DNA of 64,000 nucleotides from contig NZ_JACNMM010000006.1 of NCBI RefSeq assembly GCF_020529025.1, positions 124,001 to 188,000 on the forward strand. Reading direction: 5' to 3'. The notes under the pieces are model-generated. The model was given only the letters and a program-made list of their open reading frames with translations, had not been told where the DNA came from and did no database searches. This DNA is from Oceaniglobus trochenteri. GTDB lineage: Bacteria; Pseudomonadota; Alphaproteobacteria; Rhodobacterales; Rhodobacteraceae. The position numbers and the translations under genes are program-made. Shown here piece after piece: positions 32,980 to 42,212 of the stretch. Within the stretch, counting starts at the first letter, position 1. Each line of letters begins with the position of its first letter.

Positions 32980-33867
32980 ATGGACAGGCGACTCAAGACA
33001 TTTCTGGAAGTGGCGCGGCGCGGCAGCCTGACGGCGGCGGCCCAGCACCTGAACATGACGCAATCTTCGCTGACCAAGCGTTTGCAGCTTCTGGAAGAGG
33101 ATTTCGGCCACAAGCTGTTCGAGCGGGGCGTTCATGGCGCCACGCTGACCGCCCCGGGCGAGGTTCTCTGGCGCCATGCCGAACGGATCGAGACGGAACT
33201 TCTTCAATCGCGCGAGGCCATGGCGGCCGCCGGGGGGGCGGGGCTGGCGCTGTTGCGGATCGGGGCGGGGCCGCTGTTCCATCTGCGCTATCTTGCCGAT
33301 GCCCTGCTGACCCTGCGCCGGGCGCATCCCGAAACCTCGGTCGAACTGGTGACGGGGCTTTACCGCGAAACCATGCCGCGTCTGTCCGAGCGAACGCTGG
33401 ATATCGTCTTCGGTGCCGACGAGGGCGTGCCCTTCTCCGACGAACTGGTTTTCGAACCGCTGACCACGGTTGCCCAGGGGGTCGCCCTGCGCCGCGACCA
33501 TCCCAGCCTTTCGCGCGCTCCGCTGACCGCCGGCGCCCTTCAGGAGCTGGATTGGGTGATCTACGGCGACCGGCCCGAGGATTCGGCACTGGTCAATGCC
33601 TTCTTCGCCCGCGAAGGGCGGGCCGCGCCCTCGGTTTCGCTGTTGACGCGTTCGTTCACTCTGGGGCTTCAGACCGTGGCCAGAAGCGATTGCGCGATGA
33701 TGGTGCCGCTGACGCTTGCCTCGAAGCTGACGGTCGAAAACGTGGTGATTGCCCAGACCCGGCCGGCCATCGCCAACCTTCCCGCGGGGGCCTTCCTGCG
33801 GCGGTCGAGCCGGGGGTTTGCGCCGGTGAAGCTGCTGGTCGAGGCCGTGCGCGCCGGTATCTGTTGA
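32980..33867 (+). CDS. LysR-family transcriptional regulator
   Basis: 295-residue LTTR. The N-terminal helix-turn-helix (about residues 3-60: FLEVARRGSLTAAAQHLNMTQSSLTKRLQLLE) is followed by a periplasmic-binding-fold effector domain. Divergent from the sulfatase-tctCBA operon and so its likely regulator, probably responding to an organosulfate or its product. The start at 32980 sits right after the operator candidate; an ATG 5 bases earlier is in another frame. Confidence 0.93.
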   Translation: MDRRLKTFLEVARRGSLTAAAQHLNMTQSSLTKRLQLLEEDFGHKLFERGVHGATLTAPGEVLWRHAERIETELLQSREAMAAAGGAGLALLRIGAGPLFHLRYLADALLTLRRAHPETSVELVTGLYRETMPRLSERTLDIVFGADEGVPFSDELVFEPLTTVAQGVALRRDHPSLSRAPLTAGALQELDWVIYGDRPEDSALVNAFFAREGRAAPSVSLLTRSFTLGLQTVARSDCAMMVPLTLASKLTVENVVIAQTRPAIANLPAGAFLRRSSRGFAPVKLLVEAVRAGIC

Positions 33868-33870
33868 GGG

Positions 33871-33889
33871 GGCGCGAGGCCGACGCGCC
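33871..33889. terminator. Convergent hairpin between lysR and matR
   Basis: 6-bp GGCGCG/CGCGCC stem with a 7-base loop in the 24-base gap between convergent genes. Confidence 0.5.
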
Positions 33890-33891
33890 AC

Positions 33892-34536
33892 TCAGGCGGC
33901 GTTGATGGTGCGCAGCAGCATGTGGAACTTGTCGCCCTGAACGGCCACATGGGCGCGCAGGGCCTCGGCCGCCCCGGCGCCATCGCCCTGGCGCAGGTAT
34001 TGCGCGATCGACCGGTGTTCGGCCAGCGAATCCGCCATGCGCCCGCGCAGTTGCAACTGTGACCGGCGATAGGGGCGCAGCCGGTCGTGCAGGCGCTGGG
34101 TTTCGCGTTCCAGAAAACCGTTGCCGGTCTGGCCATAGATGGTGGCGTGAAAGACCGCGTTCTCGATGTAATAGAGATCGGCATCGCCCGCCTCGGCCGC
34201 CCGGGCGCAGCGGTCGTTCGCGGCATCCAGGACGTCCAGCGCCGCGGGGGTGATCCGCGCGGCGGCCAGGCGGCCGGCAAAGGCCTCGTACTCGGCCATG
34301 ACCTCGAACATTTCCAGAAGTTCGGCGGCGCCGGGTTGGCGCACGAAGACACCGCGGCGCGGTTCGTGGCGGATCAGCCCCGTGGCGTTCAGCAGCCCAA
34401 GCGCCTCGCGCACGGGGGTGCGGGACACGCCATAGCGTTCGGCCAGGGCCGATTCATCCAGCCGCGCGCCCTGGGCCACCTCGCCCGAGATGATGCGGGC
34501 TTCGATGTCGCGGGCAATCTGTTCGGCGCGTGTCAT
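33892..34536 (-). CDS. matR: GntR/FCD-family regulator of malonate genes (MatR-like)
   Basis: 214-residue GntR regulator: winged helix at about residues 3-70 (LDESALAERYGVSRTPVREAL) and an FCD ligand domain with conserved metal-site histidines (ENAVFHATIYGQ; LAEHRSI; RAHVAVQG). Divergent from the malonate TRAP/MatA/MatB operon with a TTGTATACAA palindrome between them, the known MatR recognition type in rhizobia. It probably represses until malonate or malonyl-CoA binds. Start ATG at 34536; an upstream in-frame start would cross the operator. Confidence 0.88.
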   Translation of the reverse strand: MTRAEQIARDIEARIISGEVAQGARLDESALAERYGVSRTPVREALGLLNATGLIRHEPRRGVFVRQPGAAELLEMFEVMAEYEAFAGRLAAARITPAALDVLDAANDRCARAAEAGDADLYYIENAVFHATIYGQTGNGFLERETQRLHDRLRPYRRSQLQLRGRMADSLAEHRSIAQYLRQGDGAGAAEALRAHVAVQGDKFHMLLRTINAA

Positions 34537-34564
34537 GGGGCGGCTCCGCATACCAGTGATTGGT

Positions 34565-34578
34565 TCTTGTATACAAAA
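34565..34578. promoter_or_regulatory. MatR-type operator
   Basis: TCTTGTATACAAAA with palindromic core TTGTATACAA (34567-34576). It closely matches the sequence reported for rhizobial MatR (TCTTGTATACA part identical, from memory). A TTGACT hexamer at 34582-34587 may be the -35 box of matP. Confidence 0.7.
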
Positions 34579-34652
34579 GAGTTGACTTGGTGTGCAACTC
34601 CTGTTTCGCTGCCGCCAACCGGCGAAAACGCCACATTCGGGAGGAACCAACC

Positions 34653-35636
34653 ATGAAACTCAGAACCGCCATGCTGTGCGGCACCATCGCCGCGACCACC
34701 GGCTTTGCCGCCCATGCCGAAACCCTGCGCCTGTCGCACCAGTGGAGCACCCAGGACGTGCGCCACAAGGTGGCCCAGATGATCGCCGATGACGTGGCGG
34801 CCGCCGATGTCGATCTCGACATCCGCATCTTCCCCTCGTCCTCGCTGTTCAAGGCGCGCGAGCAGTATACCCCGCTCAGCCGTGGCCAGCTGGACATGAC
34901 GGTTCTGCCCCTGTCCTATGCGGGCGGGCAGCGTCCGGCCTATAACCTGACGCTCATGCCGGGGCTGGTGAAGAACCACGATCACGCGGCGCGCCTGAAC
35001 GACAGCCCTTTCATGGACGACATCAAGGGCATCCTGGCCGAGGATGATGTCGTCGTCCTGGTCGACGGCTATCTGGCGGGCGGATTCGCCGGCAAGGACA
35101 AGTGCATCACCGGGCCCGACGACATGCCGGGGTTGCAGACCCGTGCGGCGGGCAAGGCGTTTGAACAGATGCTGGCGGGGGCTGGTGCCTCGATTGCATC
35201 CATGGCCAGTTCGGAAATCTACAACGCCATGCAGACCGGCGTTCTGGATGCCGCCAATACCTCGTCCTCGTCCTTTGTCAGCTATCGCATCTACGAACAG
35301 GTGGCCTGCTATACTCCGCCGGGCGAATATGCGCTGTGGTTCATGTATCAGCCGCTTTTGATGAACAAGAGCATGTATGACGGCCTGAACGACGAACAGC
35401 GCGCCGCCCTGGATGCCGCCAGCGAAAAGGCCGAAGCCTTCTATCTTGAAGAGGCCAAGAAGGAAGACGCCGCCAGCCGCCAGGTGTTCCAGGACAACGG
35501 CGTTGAAATTGCCGACATGACGGCCGAGGAATTCGAGGCATGGCGCGCGCTGGCCGCCGAAACCTCCTATGCCGCCTTCGTCGAGGAACTGCCCGACGGG
35601 CAGGCCCTGTTGGACAAGGCCCTTGCGGTCGAGTGA
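34653..35636 (+). CDS. matP: TRAP transporter binding protein for malonate (MatP/DctP-like)
   Basis: 327-residue TRAP periplasmic binding protein with signal peptide 1-22 (cleavage after AHA). The usual NPLP segment of sugar-acid DctPs is absent. Start ATG at 34653 has GGGAGGAACC upstream; an upstream in-frame start would fall inside the regulatory region. Heads matPQM-malonyl-CoA decarboxylase-malonyl-CoA synthetase, so malonate is the probable ligand; the assignment rests on context. Confidence 0.9.
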   Translation: MKLRTAMLCGTIAATTGFAAHAETLRLSHQWSTQDVRHKVAQMIADDVAAADVDLDIRIFPSSSLFKAREQYTPLSRGQLDMTVLPLSYAGGQRPAYNLTLMPGLVKNHDHAARLNDSPFMDDIKGILAEDDVVVLVDGYLAGGFAGKDKCITGPDDMPGLQTRAAGKAFEQMLAGAGASIASMASSEIYNAMQTGVLDAANTSSSSFVSYRIYEQVACYTPPGEYALWFMYQPLLMNKSMYDGLNDEQRAALDAASEKAEAFYLEEAKKEDAASRQVFQDNGVEIADMTAEEFEAWRALAAETSYAAFVEELPDGQALLDKALAVE

Positions 35637-35642
35637 GCACTG

Positions 35643-35668
35643 GGCGCGCGGGGCCGACCCTGCGCGCC
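35643..35668 (+). promoter_or_regulatory. Intercistronic hairpin between matP and matQ
   Basis: 11-bp stem with one G-T wobble (35643-35653 and 35658-35668, 4-base loop) starting 6 bases after the matP stop. Same design as in five other binding-protein-first operons here. Confidence 0.7.
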
Positions 35669-35687
35669 GCAACAGCGGGAAGTTTCC

Positions 35688-36254
35688 ATGACACAAGACG
35701 AACCTCGCGCCGGGTCCGACCCGTTCCTGCGTATTGTCGGGGCCATTTCCACGCTGGCGGGCTGGATTTCGGCTGCGATGATCGTGGCGGCGGTGGTGAT
35801 CACCTGCCAGATGATCTTCGTGCGTTTCGTGCTGAACGGTTCGACCATCTGGCAGACGGAAATGGTGATCTATCTTGTAATCGCCGCCACCCTGATCGGC
35901 CTGCCCTATGTGCAGCGGCTGCGCGGGCATGTGAACGTCGATCTCATTCCCATCGCGATGAAGCCGGGGCCGCGCCGCATTCTTTGCCTCAGCACGCTGG
36001 GGGCTTCGGCGCTCATCATGGGGGTGATGACCTCTTATGGCTTCGAATTCTGGCATTTCGCCTTCGAGAGGGGCTGGAAATCCGACACGGTCTGGGGGGT
36101 CAGGCTGTGGATACCCTACATGGCGATCCCCGTCGGGTTTGGCCTGATGACGCTGCAAATCCTTGCCGATCTCTGGGCGGTGGTGAAGGGGCATGATGCG
36201 CCTTTCGGCATCGGTGACGATCCGCTGAACGCCCGCGCGACAGGAGAACTGTGA
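35688..36254 (+). CDS. matQ: TRAP small permease for malonate (MatQ/DctQ-like)
   Basis: 188-residue DctQ-type protein with four predicted transmembrane segments; TM2 carries the FVLNGSTIWQTEMVIYLVIAA pattern. It lies 51 bases after matP, past the hairpin, and overlaps the next gene by 1 base (TGATG). Pairs with the large subunit to form the permease. Confidence 0.92.
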   Translation: MTQDEPRAGSDPFLRIVGAISTLAGWISAAMIVAAVVITCQMIFVRFVLNGSTIWQTEMVIYLVIAATLIGLPYVQRLRGHVNVDLIPIAMKPGPRRILCLSTLGASALIMGVMTSYGFEFWHFAFERGWKSDTVWGVRLWIPYMAIPVGFGLMTLQILADLWAVVKGHDAPFGIGDDPLNARATGEL

Positions 36255-37570
36255 TGGACCCGCTTGTTCTTGGGGCGGTTGTGGCGCTGGTCACGATCCT
36301 GGTCCTGTTTTCGGGGATGTCGGTGGCGGTGGGCCTTCTGGTCGTCTCGGCCGGATTCCTGATCGTCTTCGACGGGATGCGCAGCCTTGAGTTGATGCCT
36401 GAAATCCTGTTCGGCAAGCTGGACAATTTCGCGCTGCTGGCCATTCCGATGTTCATCATCATGGGCGCCTCTATCGCCTCGACCCGGGCGGGCGCCGATC
36501 TTTACGAAGCATTGGAGCGTTGGCTGACCCGCATTCCCGGCGGGCTGGTCATTTCCAACCTCGGGGCCTGTGCGCTGTTCTCGGCCATGTCCGGTTCATC
36601 CCCCGCCACATGTGCCGCCATCGGAAAGATGGGCATCCCGGAGATGCGCAAGCGGGGATACCCCGATGGAGTGGCCGCCGGGTCCATCGCGGCGGGGGGC
36701 ACGCTGGGTATCCTCATTCCGCCCTCGGTGACGATGATCGTCTATGGCGTGGCGACGGAAACCAGCATCGGGCGGTTGTTCCTTGCGGGGGTGATGCCCG
36801 GCCTTCTTCTGGTGGGGCTGTTCATGGCCTGGTCGGTCTTTTCCACCTGGCGGTCGGGCAATGCGGCGGTGCTGTCGCCCACCGTCTATTCCTGGCGCGA
36901 ACGGTTCGAGATCCTGCCGCGCGTCCTGCCCTTCCTGGCGATCATCCTTGGGGTGCTTTACGCCATGTACGGCGGTATCGCCACACCCAGCGAAACCGCC
37001 GCCGTTGGCGCCCTGCTGTGCCTTGTCATCGCCATGGTGATCTACAAGCTGTGGTCGCCCGCGGCCCTTTGGGTGGTGCTGCGGGATTCCACCCGGGAAT
37101 CGGTGATGATCCTCTTCATCATCGCGGCGGCGGGGGTGTTCAGCTACATGCTGTCGTCGCTTTACATCACCCAGAGCATCGCGGAATGGATCGGCACGCT
37201 TGAGGTGAACCGCTGGGTGCTGATGGGGGCGGTCAACATCTTCCTGCTGATTGCCGGGTTCTTCCTGCCCCCGGTCGCGGTGATCCTGATGGCGGCGCCG
37301 ATCCTGCTGCCGATCATCCTGACCGCCGGGTTCGATCCGATCTGGTTTGCGGTGATCCTGACGATCAACATGGAAATCGGGCTGATCTCGCCCCCTGTCG
37401 GGCTGAACCTCTATGTCATCAACGGCATCGCGCCCGATATCAAGCTGAAGACGATCCTCTATGGTTCCCTGCCCTATGTGGCCTGCATGGTTCTGGCCAT
37501 CGTGCTGCTGTGCCTCTTTCCGGGCATCGCCACCTGGCTGCCCGACGTGGTCATGGGTGAGGCGCTGTGA
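36254..37570 (+). CDS. matM: TRAP large permease for malonate (MatM/DctM-like)
   Basis: 438-residue DctM with about 12 transmembrane segments, the SMSGSSPATCAAIGKMGIPEM motif, and LGILIPPSVTMIVYG of the conserved central part. I prefer the ATG at 36254 over the GTG 3 bases earlier because AGGAG sits 7 bases upstream. The stop overlaps the GTG start of the malonyl-CoA decarboxylase gene, so the operon is translationally coupled. Confidence 0.93.
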   Translation: MDPLVLGAVVALVTILVLFSGMSVAVGLLVVSAGFLIVFDGMRSLELMPEILFGKLDNFALLAIPMFIIMGASIASTRAGADLYEALERWLTRIPGGLVISNLGACALFSAMSGSSPATCAAIGKMGIPEMRKRGYPDGVAAGSIAAGGTLGILIPPSVTMIVYGVATETSIGRLFLAGVMPGLLLVGLFMAWSVFSTWRSGNAAVLSPTVYSWRERFEILPRVLPFLAIILGVLYAMYGGIATPSETAAVGALLCLVIAMVIYKLWSPAALWVVLRDSTRESVMILFIIAAAGVFSYMLSSLYITQSIAEWIGTLEVNRWVLMGAVNIFLLIAGFFLPPVAVILMAAPILLPIILTAGFDPIWFAVILTINMEIGLISPPVGLNLYVINGIAPDIKLKTILYGSLPYVACMVLAIVLLCLFPGIATWLPDVVMGEAL

Positions 37571-38796
37571 GCCTTCTTGCCGATCTGTTGGGCACGGTGT
37601 TCGACCGGCGCTATGCCGGGGCCAGCGGTGACGATCCGCGCCCGGTGGCCGACCTGGCCCGCGCCCTGATCGACGCCCGCGACGAGGTGACGGGCATGGA
37701 ACTGGCCCGCCGCATCCTTGACCGCTATGCCGCGATGGATGACGGGGCGCGGCTGGCCTTCTTCGGCTTCGTCACCGAAGAGATGGATCTTGACCTGGCC
37801 GGCCTGCGCGATGCGCTGACCGCCTATGAAACCGCGCCGGATGCCGGGGCCTATCGCAGCCTGATGGCCGCCGCCGAACCGCCCCGCCAGGAACTGGCCC
37901 GCCGGTTGAACCGGGTGCCCGGGGCCACCGCGCGGCTGGTGGCGATGCGGGCCGATCTGCTGCGGCTGGCGCGCGATCATCCGGGGCTTGGGCGGCTGGA
38001 TGCCGACCTGCGGCACCTGTTCCGGTCGTGGTTCAACCGGGGGTTCCTGGTACTGCGGCCCATCAACTGGGAAAGCCCGGCCAATGTGCTGCAAAAGATC
38101 ATCGCCTACGAGGCGGTGCACCAGATCAACGGCTGGGAGGATCTGCGCCGCCGGCTGGAGCCGCCCGACCGGCGCTGTTACGCCTTTTTCCATCCTGTCA
38201 TGCCCGACGATCCGCTGATCTTCGTCGAGGTCGCGCTGACCCGTGGCACCCCCGGCGCCATCGACGATCTTCTGGCCGAGGGGCGCAGCCCCCTTGCGCC
38301 GGGGCAGGCCGATACCGCCACCTTCTATTCCATCTCGAACTGCCAGCCGGGGCTGGCGGGCATTTCCTTCGGCAACTCGCTGATCAAGCAGGTGGTGTCG
38401 GACCTGGCGCAGGAATGCCCCGAGCTGCGCAATTTCGTGACGCTTTCGCCCATTCCGGGGCTGGCCGCCTGGATCGAGGCGCAGGGCAGGGGGGCCGACA
38501 GCCCGGAAACCCTGCAACGCCTGGCCGCCCATTACCTGATGGACCGCAGCGGCGAGAGGCCGCGTGATCCGGTGGCGCGGTTCCATCTGGGCAATGGCGC
38601 CGAAATCCACGATATACACCTGAACGCCGATGCATCGCCCTCGGGGCAGGCGCAATCCCATGGGGTGATGGTGAATTACCTCTACGATCCCGCCCGCATC
38701 ACCCGAAACCTCGAACGCTTTGCCGATGGTCAGACGATGGCCAGCCGCAAGGTTCTGACCCTGGCGCGCCAGGCCGAAGTGAAAGACCCCGCATGA
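37567..38796 (+). CDS. matA: Malonyl-CoA decarboxylase (MatA/MLYCD)
   Basis: 409-residue malonyl-CoA decarboxylase, converting malonyl-CoA to acetyl-CoA and CO2. It has an N-terminal helical domain (about 1-120) and the C-terminal GNAT-like catalytic domain with the CYAFFHPVMPDDPLIFVEVAL and FYSISNCQPGL segments that carry the catalytic His and Ser of the family, and NYLYDP near the end. GTG start at 37567 overlapping the DctM stop. With the synthetase gene following (ATGA), it makes the malonate pathway complete. Confidence 0.94.
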   Translation: MSLLADLLGTVFDRRYAGASGDDPRPVADLARALIDARDEVTGMELARRILDRYAAMDDGARLAFFGFVTEEMDLDLAGLRDALTAYETAPDAGAYRSLMAAAEPPRQELARRLNRVPGATARLVAMRADLLRLARDHPGLGRLDADLRHLFRSWFNRGFLVLRPINWESPANVLQKIIAYEAVHQINGWEDLRRRLEPPDRRCYAFFHPVMPDDPLIFVEVALTRGTPGAIDDLLAEGRSPLAPGQADTATFYSISNCQPGLAGISFGNSLIKQVVSDLAQECPELRNFVTLSPIPGLAAWIEAQGRGADSPETLQRLAAHYLMDRSGERPRDPVARFHLGNGAEIHDIHLNADASPSGQAQSHGVMVNYLYDPARITRNLERFADGQTMASRKVLTLARQAEVKDPA

Positions 38797-40298
38797 ACCC
38801 GCTTTACGACACCCTCTTTGCCCGCCACAAAAACAGCGATGCGCCCTTCCTTCACCTGCCATCCGGCGAGACGGTGAGCTATCGCGCCTTTCTGGACCGG
38901 GCGGCGCGGATGGGGGGGGCGCTGTGCGACTTGGGCCTTGCGCCGGGCGACAGGATCGCGGTGCAGGTGGAAAAATCGCCCGATGCGGTGGCGCTCTATG
39001 CTGCCTGCGCGGCGCAGGGCATCGTGATGCTGCCGCTCAACACTGCCTATACCCCGGCCGAACTGGCCTATTTCGTGTCCGATTCCGGCGCGAAGGTCTT
39101 GCTGGGCGATCCGGGCCGGGCCGATGCGCTGCGCGATGTGGCGCGGGATGCGGGTGCGCGGCTGGAAACCCTGGGCGTGGCGGGCGACGGGTCGCTGGCC
39201 GCAGCGACCGATGGCGCGGCGCCAAAGGCCCCGGTCGAACGGCAGGCCGGGGATCTGGCGGCCTTCCTTTACACCTCGGGCACCACGGGGCGGTCGAAGG
39301 GCGCGATGCTGAGCCAGGACAACCTGTTGTCCAACGCCGAAACCCTGACCGAACACTGGCGCTTCACGGACAAGGACACGCTGGTTCACGCGCTGCCGAT
39401 CTTTCACACCCACGGGCTGTTCGTGGCCATAAACGTCACCCTGATCGCCGGGGGGGCAATGATCTTCCTGCCGCGCTTCGATGCCGATGCGGTGCTGGCG
39501 GCGCTGCCGCGTGCCACGGCGATGATGGGGGTGCCAACCTTCTATACCCGCCTTCTGGCGGATGATCGGTTCGACAGGGACAGCGCCGGGCATATCCGCC
39601 TTTTCGTCAGCGGCTCGGCCCCGATGCTGGCCGAAACCCATCACCGCTTCGAGGCGCGGATCGGCCAGCGCATCCTTGAACGTTATGGCATGACCGAAAC
39701 CAATATGAACACGTCAAACCCCTACGAGGGCGAGCGTCGGCCCGGCACCGTGGGCTTTCCGCTGCCGGGGGTCGAGTTGCGCATCTGCGCGCCGGGGTCC
39801 GACCGGGTGCTGCCCGACGGTGAAACCGGCATGATCGAGGTGCGCGGGCCCAACGTGTTTCAGGGCTATTGGCAGATGCCGGAAAAGACGGCTGCCGAAC
39901 TGCGCCCCGACGGCTGGTTCATCACCGGCGATCTGGGGGTGATCGCCGCCGACGGCTATGTCTCGATCGTGGGGCGCGACAAGGATCTGGTGATCTCGGG
40001 GGGCTACAACATCTATCCGCGCGAGGTGGAACAGGTGATCGACGCGCAACCGGGCGTGTCGGAATCCGCCGTGATCGGCGTGCCGCACCCGGACATGGGC
40101 GAAGGCCTGGTGGCGGTGGTGGTGGCCGAACCCGGCGCCAGCCCCGATACCGATGCCATCGCGGCGGCAGTGGCCGGGGAACTGGCCCGGTTCAAGCAGC
40201 CGCGCCACTATGTGTTGGCCGAGGCCCTGCCGCGCAACACCATGGGCAAGGTGCAGAAGGCGGAGCTGCGCCGCCTTCACGCCGGGGCCTTCACCTAG
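38793..40298 (+). CDS. matB: Malonyl-CoA synthetase (MatB)
   Basis: 501-residue acyl-CoA synthetase of the ANL family, ligating malonate to CoA with ATP. AMP-binding motif YTSGTTGRSKGA, ERYGMTETNMN motif of malonyl-CoA synthetases, GYNIYPREVE hinge and the catalytic Lys in PRNTMGKVQK are all seen. Starts 4 bases inside the decarboxylase gene. Ends sharing the CTAG tetranucleotide with the stop of the convergent dctM gene, so no terminator separates the two operons. Confidence 0.95.
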   Translation: MNPLYDTLFARHKNSDAPFLHLPSGETVSYRAFLDRAARMGGALCDLGLAPGDRIAVQVEKSPDAVALYAACAAQGIVMLPLNTAYTPAELAYFVSDSGAKVLLGDPGRADALRDVARDAGARLETLGVAGDGSLAAATDGAAPKAPVERQAGDLAAFLYTSGTTGRSKGAMLSQDNLLSNAETLTEHWRFTDKDTLVHALPIFHTHGLFVAINVTLIAGGAMIFLPRFDADAVLAALPRATAMMGVPTFYTRLLADDRFDRDSAGHIRLFVSGSAPMLAETHHRFEARIGQRILERYGMTETNMNTSNPYEGERRPGTVGFPLPGVELRICAPGSDRVLPDGETGMIEVRGPNVFQGYWQMPEKTAAELRPDGWFITGDLGVIAADGYVSIVGRDKDLVISGGYNIYPREVEQVIDAQPGVSESAVIGVPHPDMGEGLVAVVVAEPGASPDTDAIAAAVAGELARFKQPRHYVLAEALPRNTMGKVQKAELRRLHAGAFT

Positions 40299-41590
40299 CC
40301 GGCATAACCGAAGAGGCGCGGCAGCCAAAGCACCACCCCCGGCGCCAGCGCCATCCACAGAAGCGCAATCAGCAGCACCCCCAGGAAGGGCCAGATTTCG
40401 CGGATGATCTCGCCCAAGGGGATTCGTGTGACCGCGTTGATCACGAACAGCAGAACGCCATAGGGCGGGGTGATCAGGCCGATCATGCAGTTGATGATGG
40501 CCACGACTCCGAAATGCACGAGGTCGATCCCCAGCTCGCGGCAGGCGGGCAGGAACAGCGGGATGATCACGAGGATGATCGTCGTGGCATCCAGAACGCA
40601 GCCCAGCAGAAGCAGCAGGACCATGACCCCCAGCATGAAGGCGGTGGGCGACACGTCCAGCCCCACAAGGCGGGCGGCCAGAAGCGAGGGGATGTTTTCA
40701 GAGGCGACGACATAGTTCAGGATCAGCGCACCACCGATCACGATGCCCACGGCGGCCGAGGACCGGGCGCTTTCCACCAGGATGTGGAACAGGGCGCGCA
40801 GCGACAGGGCCCGGTAGAACAGCGCGCTGAGCAGCAGGGCATAGAAGGCCGCAACCGCCGCCGCCTCGGTTGGCGTGGTGACGCCGCCGTAAATGCCGTA
40901 CAGCAGGATCGCGGGCATCAGCAGCGCGGGAAAGGCGTTGACCGCCCGGCGCGGCAGCTCGGAATAGGGAACGGGTTCTTCCAGGGCGAAATCGCGCCGG
41001 TGCGCCAGGAAGGAATTCATCGCCATCAGAACCAGCCCCATCAGCAGGCCGGGCAGGATGCCACCCAGAAACAGGTAGCCGATCGAGGTGTTCGAGACGA
41101 GCGCGTAAAGCACCATGGGAATCGACGGCGGAATGATCGGCCCGATGGTGGCCGAGGCGGCGGTGATCGCGGCGGCATAGCCGCGCGGATACTGGCCGCT
41201 TTTCGTCATCATCTGGATGATGATCTTGCCGATACCCGCCGCATCGGCGACGGCCGAACCCGACATGCCCGAGAAGATCAGCGAGGCAACGACGTTGACA
41301 TGGCCCAGCCCCCCGCGGAACCGCCCCACCAGCGCGACGCAGAACGACAGCAACCGGTCCGAGATGGTGCCGGCGTTCATCACGTTGGCGGCGACGATGA
41401 ACAGGGGCACGGCCAGCAGGATGAAGCTGCCGTAAAGCCCGTCCATCAGGATCTTGCCGGCAATCCCGATGCCCTGGCCGTCAACCGCCAGATAGGCGAA
41501 TGAGGCGATCAGGATGGCATAGGCAATGGGCGCGCCGATGGCGGCCAGAACGAAGATGACCGTCAGGCAGATCAGGAAGGCGATGCTCAT
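40295..41590 (-). CDS. dctM: TRAP transporter large permease DctM
   Basis: 431-residue DctM subunit with about 12 transmembrane segments and the TSASATIGPIIPPSIPMVLYALV-type conserved region (here ASATIGPIIPPSIPM). Its start overlaps the dctQ stop by 4 bases. Final gene of the dctPQM operon that follows the GntR/DHDPS genes on the minus strand. Confidence 0.95.
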   Translation of the reverse strand: MSIAFLICLTVIFVLAAIGAPIAYAILIASFAYLAVDGQGIGIAGKILMDGLYGSFILLAVPLFIVAANVMNAGTISDRLLSFCVALVGRFRGGLGHVNVVASLIFSGMSGSAVADAAGIGKIIIQMMTKSGQYPRGYAAAITAASATIGPIIPPSIPMVLYALVSNTSIGYLFLGGILPGLLMGLVLMAMNSFLAHRRDFALEEPVPYSELPRRAVNAFPALLMPAILLYGIYGGVTTPTEAAAVAAFYALLLSALFYRALSLRALFHILVESARSSAAVGIVIGGALILNYVVASENIPSLLAARLVGLDVSPTAFMLGVMVLLLLLGCVLDATTIILVIIPLFLPACRELGIDLVHFGVVAIINCMIGLITPPYGVLLFVINAVTRIPLGEIIREIWPFLGVLLIALLWMALAPGVVLWLPRLFGYAG

Positions 41591-42129
41591 GTGTCATGCT
41601 CCGGCACTTCGACGCCGTAGCGGAAGGCATGGTAGACCCCCCAAGCATAGCGCAGCGCGACAACCCCGAGGAAAAGGATATAGACGGAATAGATGTCGCG
41701 CATCCTGATCCAGTCGCCGAACAGGCTTGACAGGGTGGCGGTCTTCTTCAGGCGCAGGATGTGGAATTTCTCCATGGTGGGGCCGATCGACAGCAGCAGG
41801 CCGATGCAGATGGCCAGCCCGCCGATGATCGCGAACCAGCGGCGCAGACCCGGCGGCACCGTCAGGTAGAGGATATCGAAGGTCACGTGATCGCGGTTGC
41901 GCACCACGAAGGCGTTGCCCCAGAAGACAAGCCAGATCCACAGCAGCAGGCAGAATTCCAGCGTCCAGCCGTAATGCGACGGGTCAAGCAGCGGAAACCG
42001 TTCGGCCAGCCCGCCGATCCGCGCCGAATAGCGCACGGCGATCTGAAGCACGAAGGTCAGGAACATCAGCGCCATCATCGCGGCGGCGACAGCCTCGGCC
42101 ATGGTGCGCAGGGTCGTGGCAAGTTTCAT
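41587..42129 (-). CDS. dctQ: TRAP transporter small permease DctQ
   Basis: 180-residue DctQ protein with four hydrophobic segments. It begins 83 bases after dctP with a very strong hairpin in between, and overlaps dctM by 4 bases. A short periplasmic insertion (SARIGGLAERFPLLDPSHYGWT) after TM1 is longer than in the other DctQs of the window. Confidence 0.93.
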   Translation of the reverse strand: MKLATTLRTMAEAVAAAMMALMFLTFVLQIAVRYSARIGGLAERFPLLDPSHYGWTLEFCLLLWIWLVFWGNAFVVRNRDHVTFDILYLTVPPGLRRWFAIIGGLAICIGLLLSIGPTMEKFHILRLKKTATLSSLFGDWIRMRDIYSVYILFLGVVALRYAWGVYHAFRYGVEVPEHDT

Positions 42130-42152
42130 GGGGTTCGGTCCTGAAGGTCGGG

Positions 42153-42188
42153 GCGCAGGGGGCGGGAAATGACCGCCGCCCCCTGCGC
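42153..42188 (-). promoter_or_regulatory. Intercistronic hairpin between dctP and dctQ
   Basis: 13-bp perfect stem (42153-42165 and 42176-42188, 10-base loop), the longest of the hairpins that follow binding-protein genes in this window. Confidence 0.72.
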
Positions 42189-42212
42189 GTTCAGCAGGGT
42201 ATCAGACCAGGA

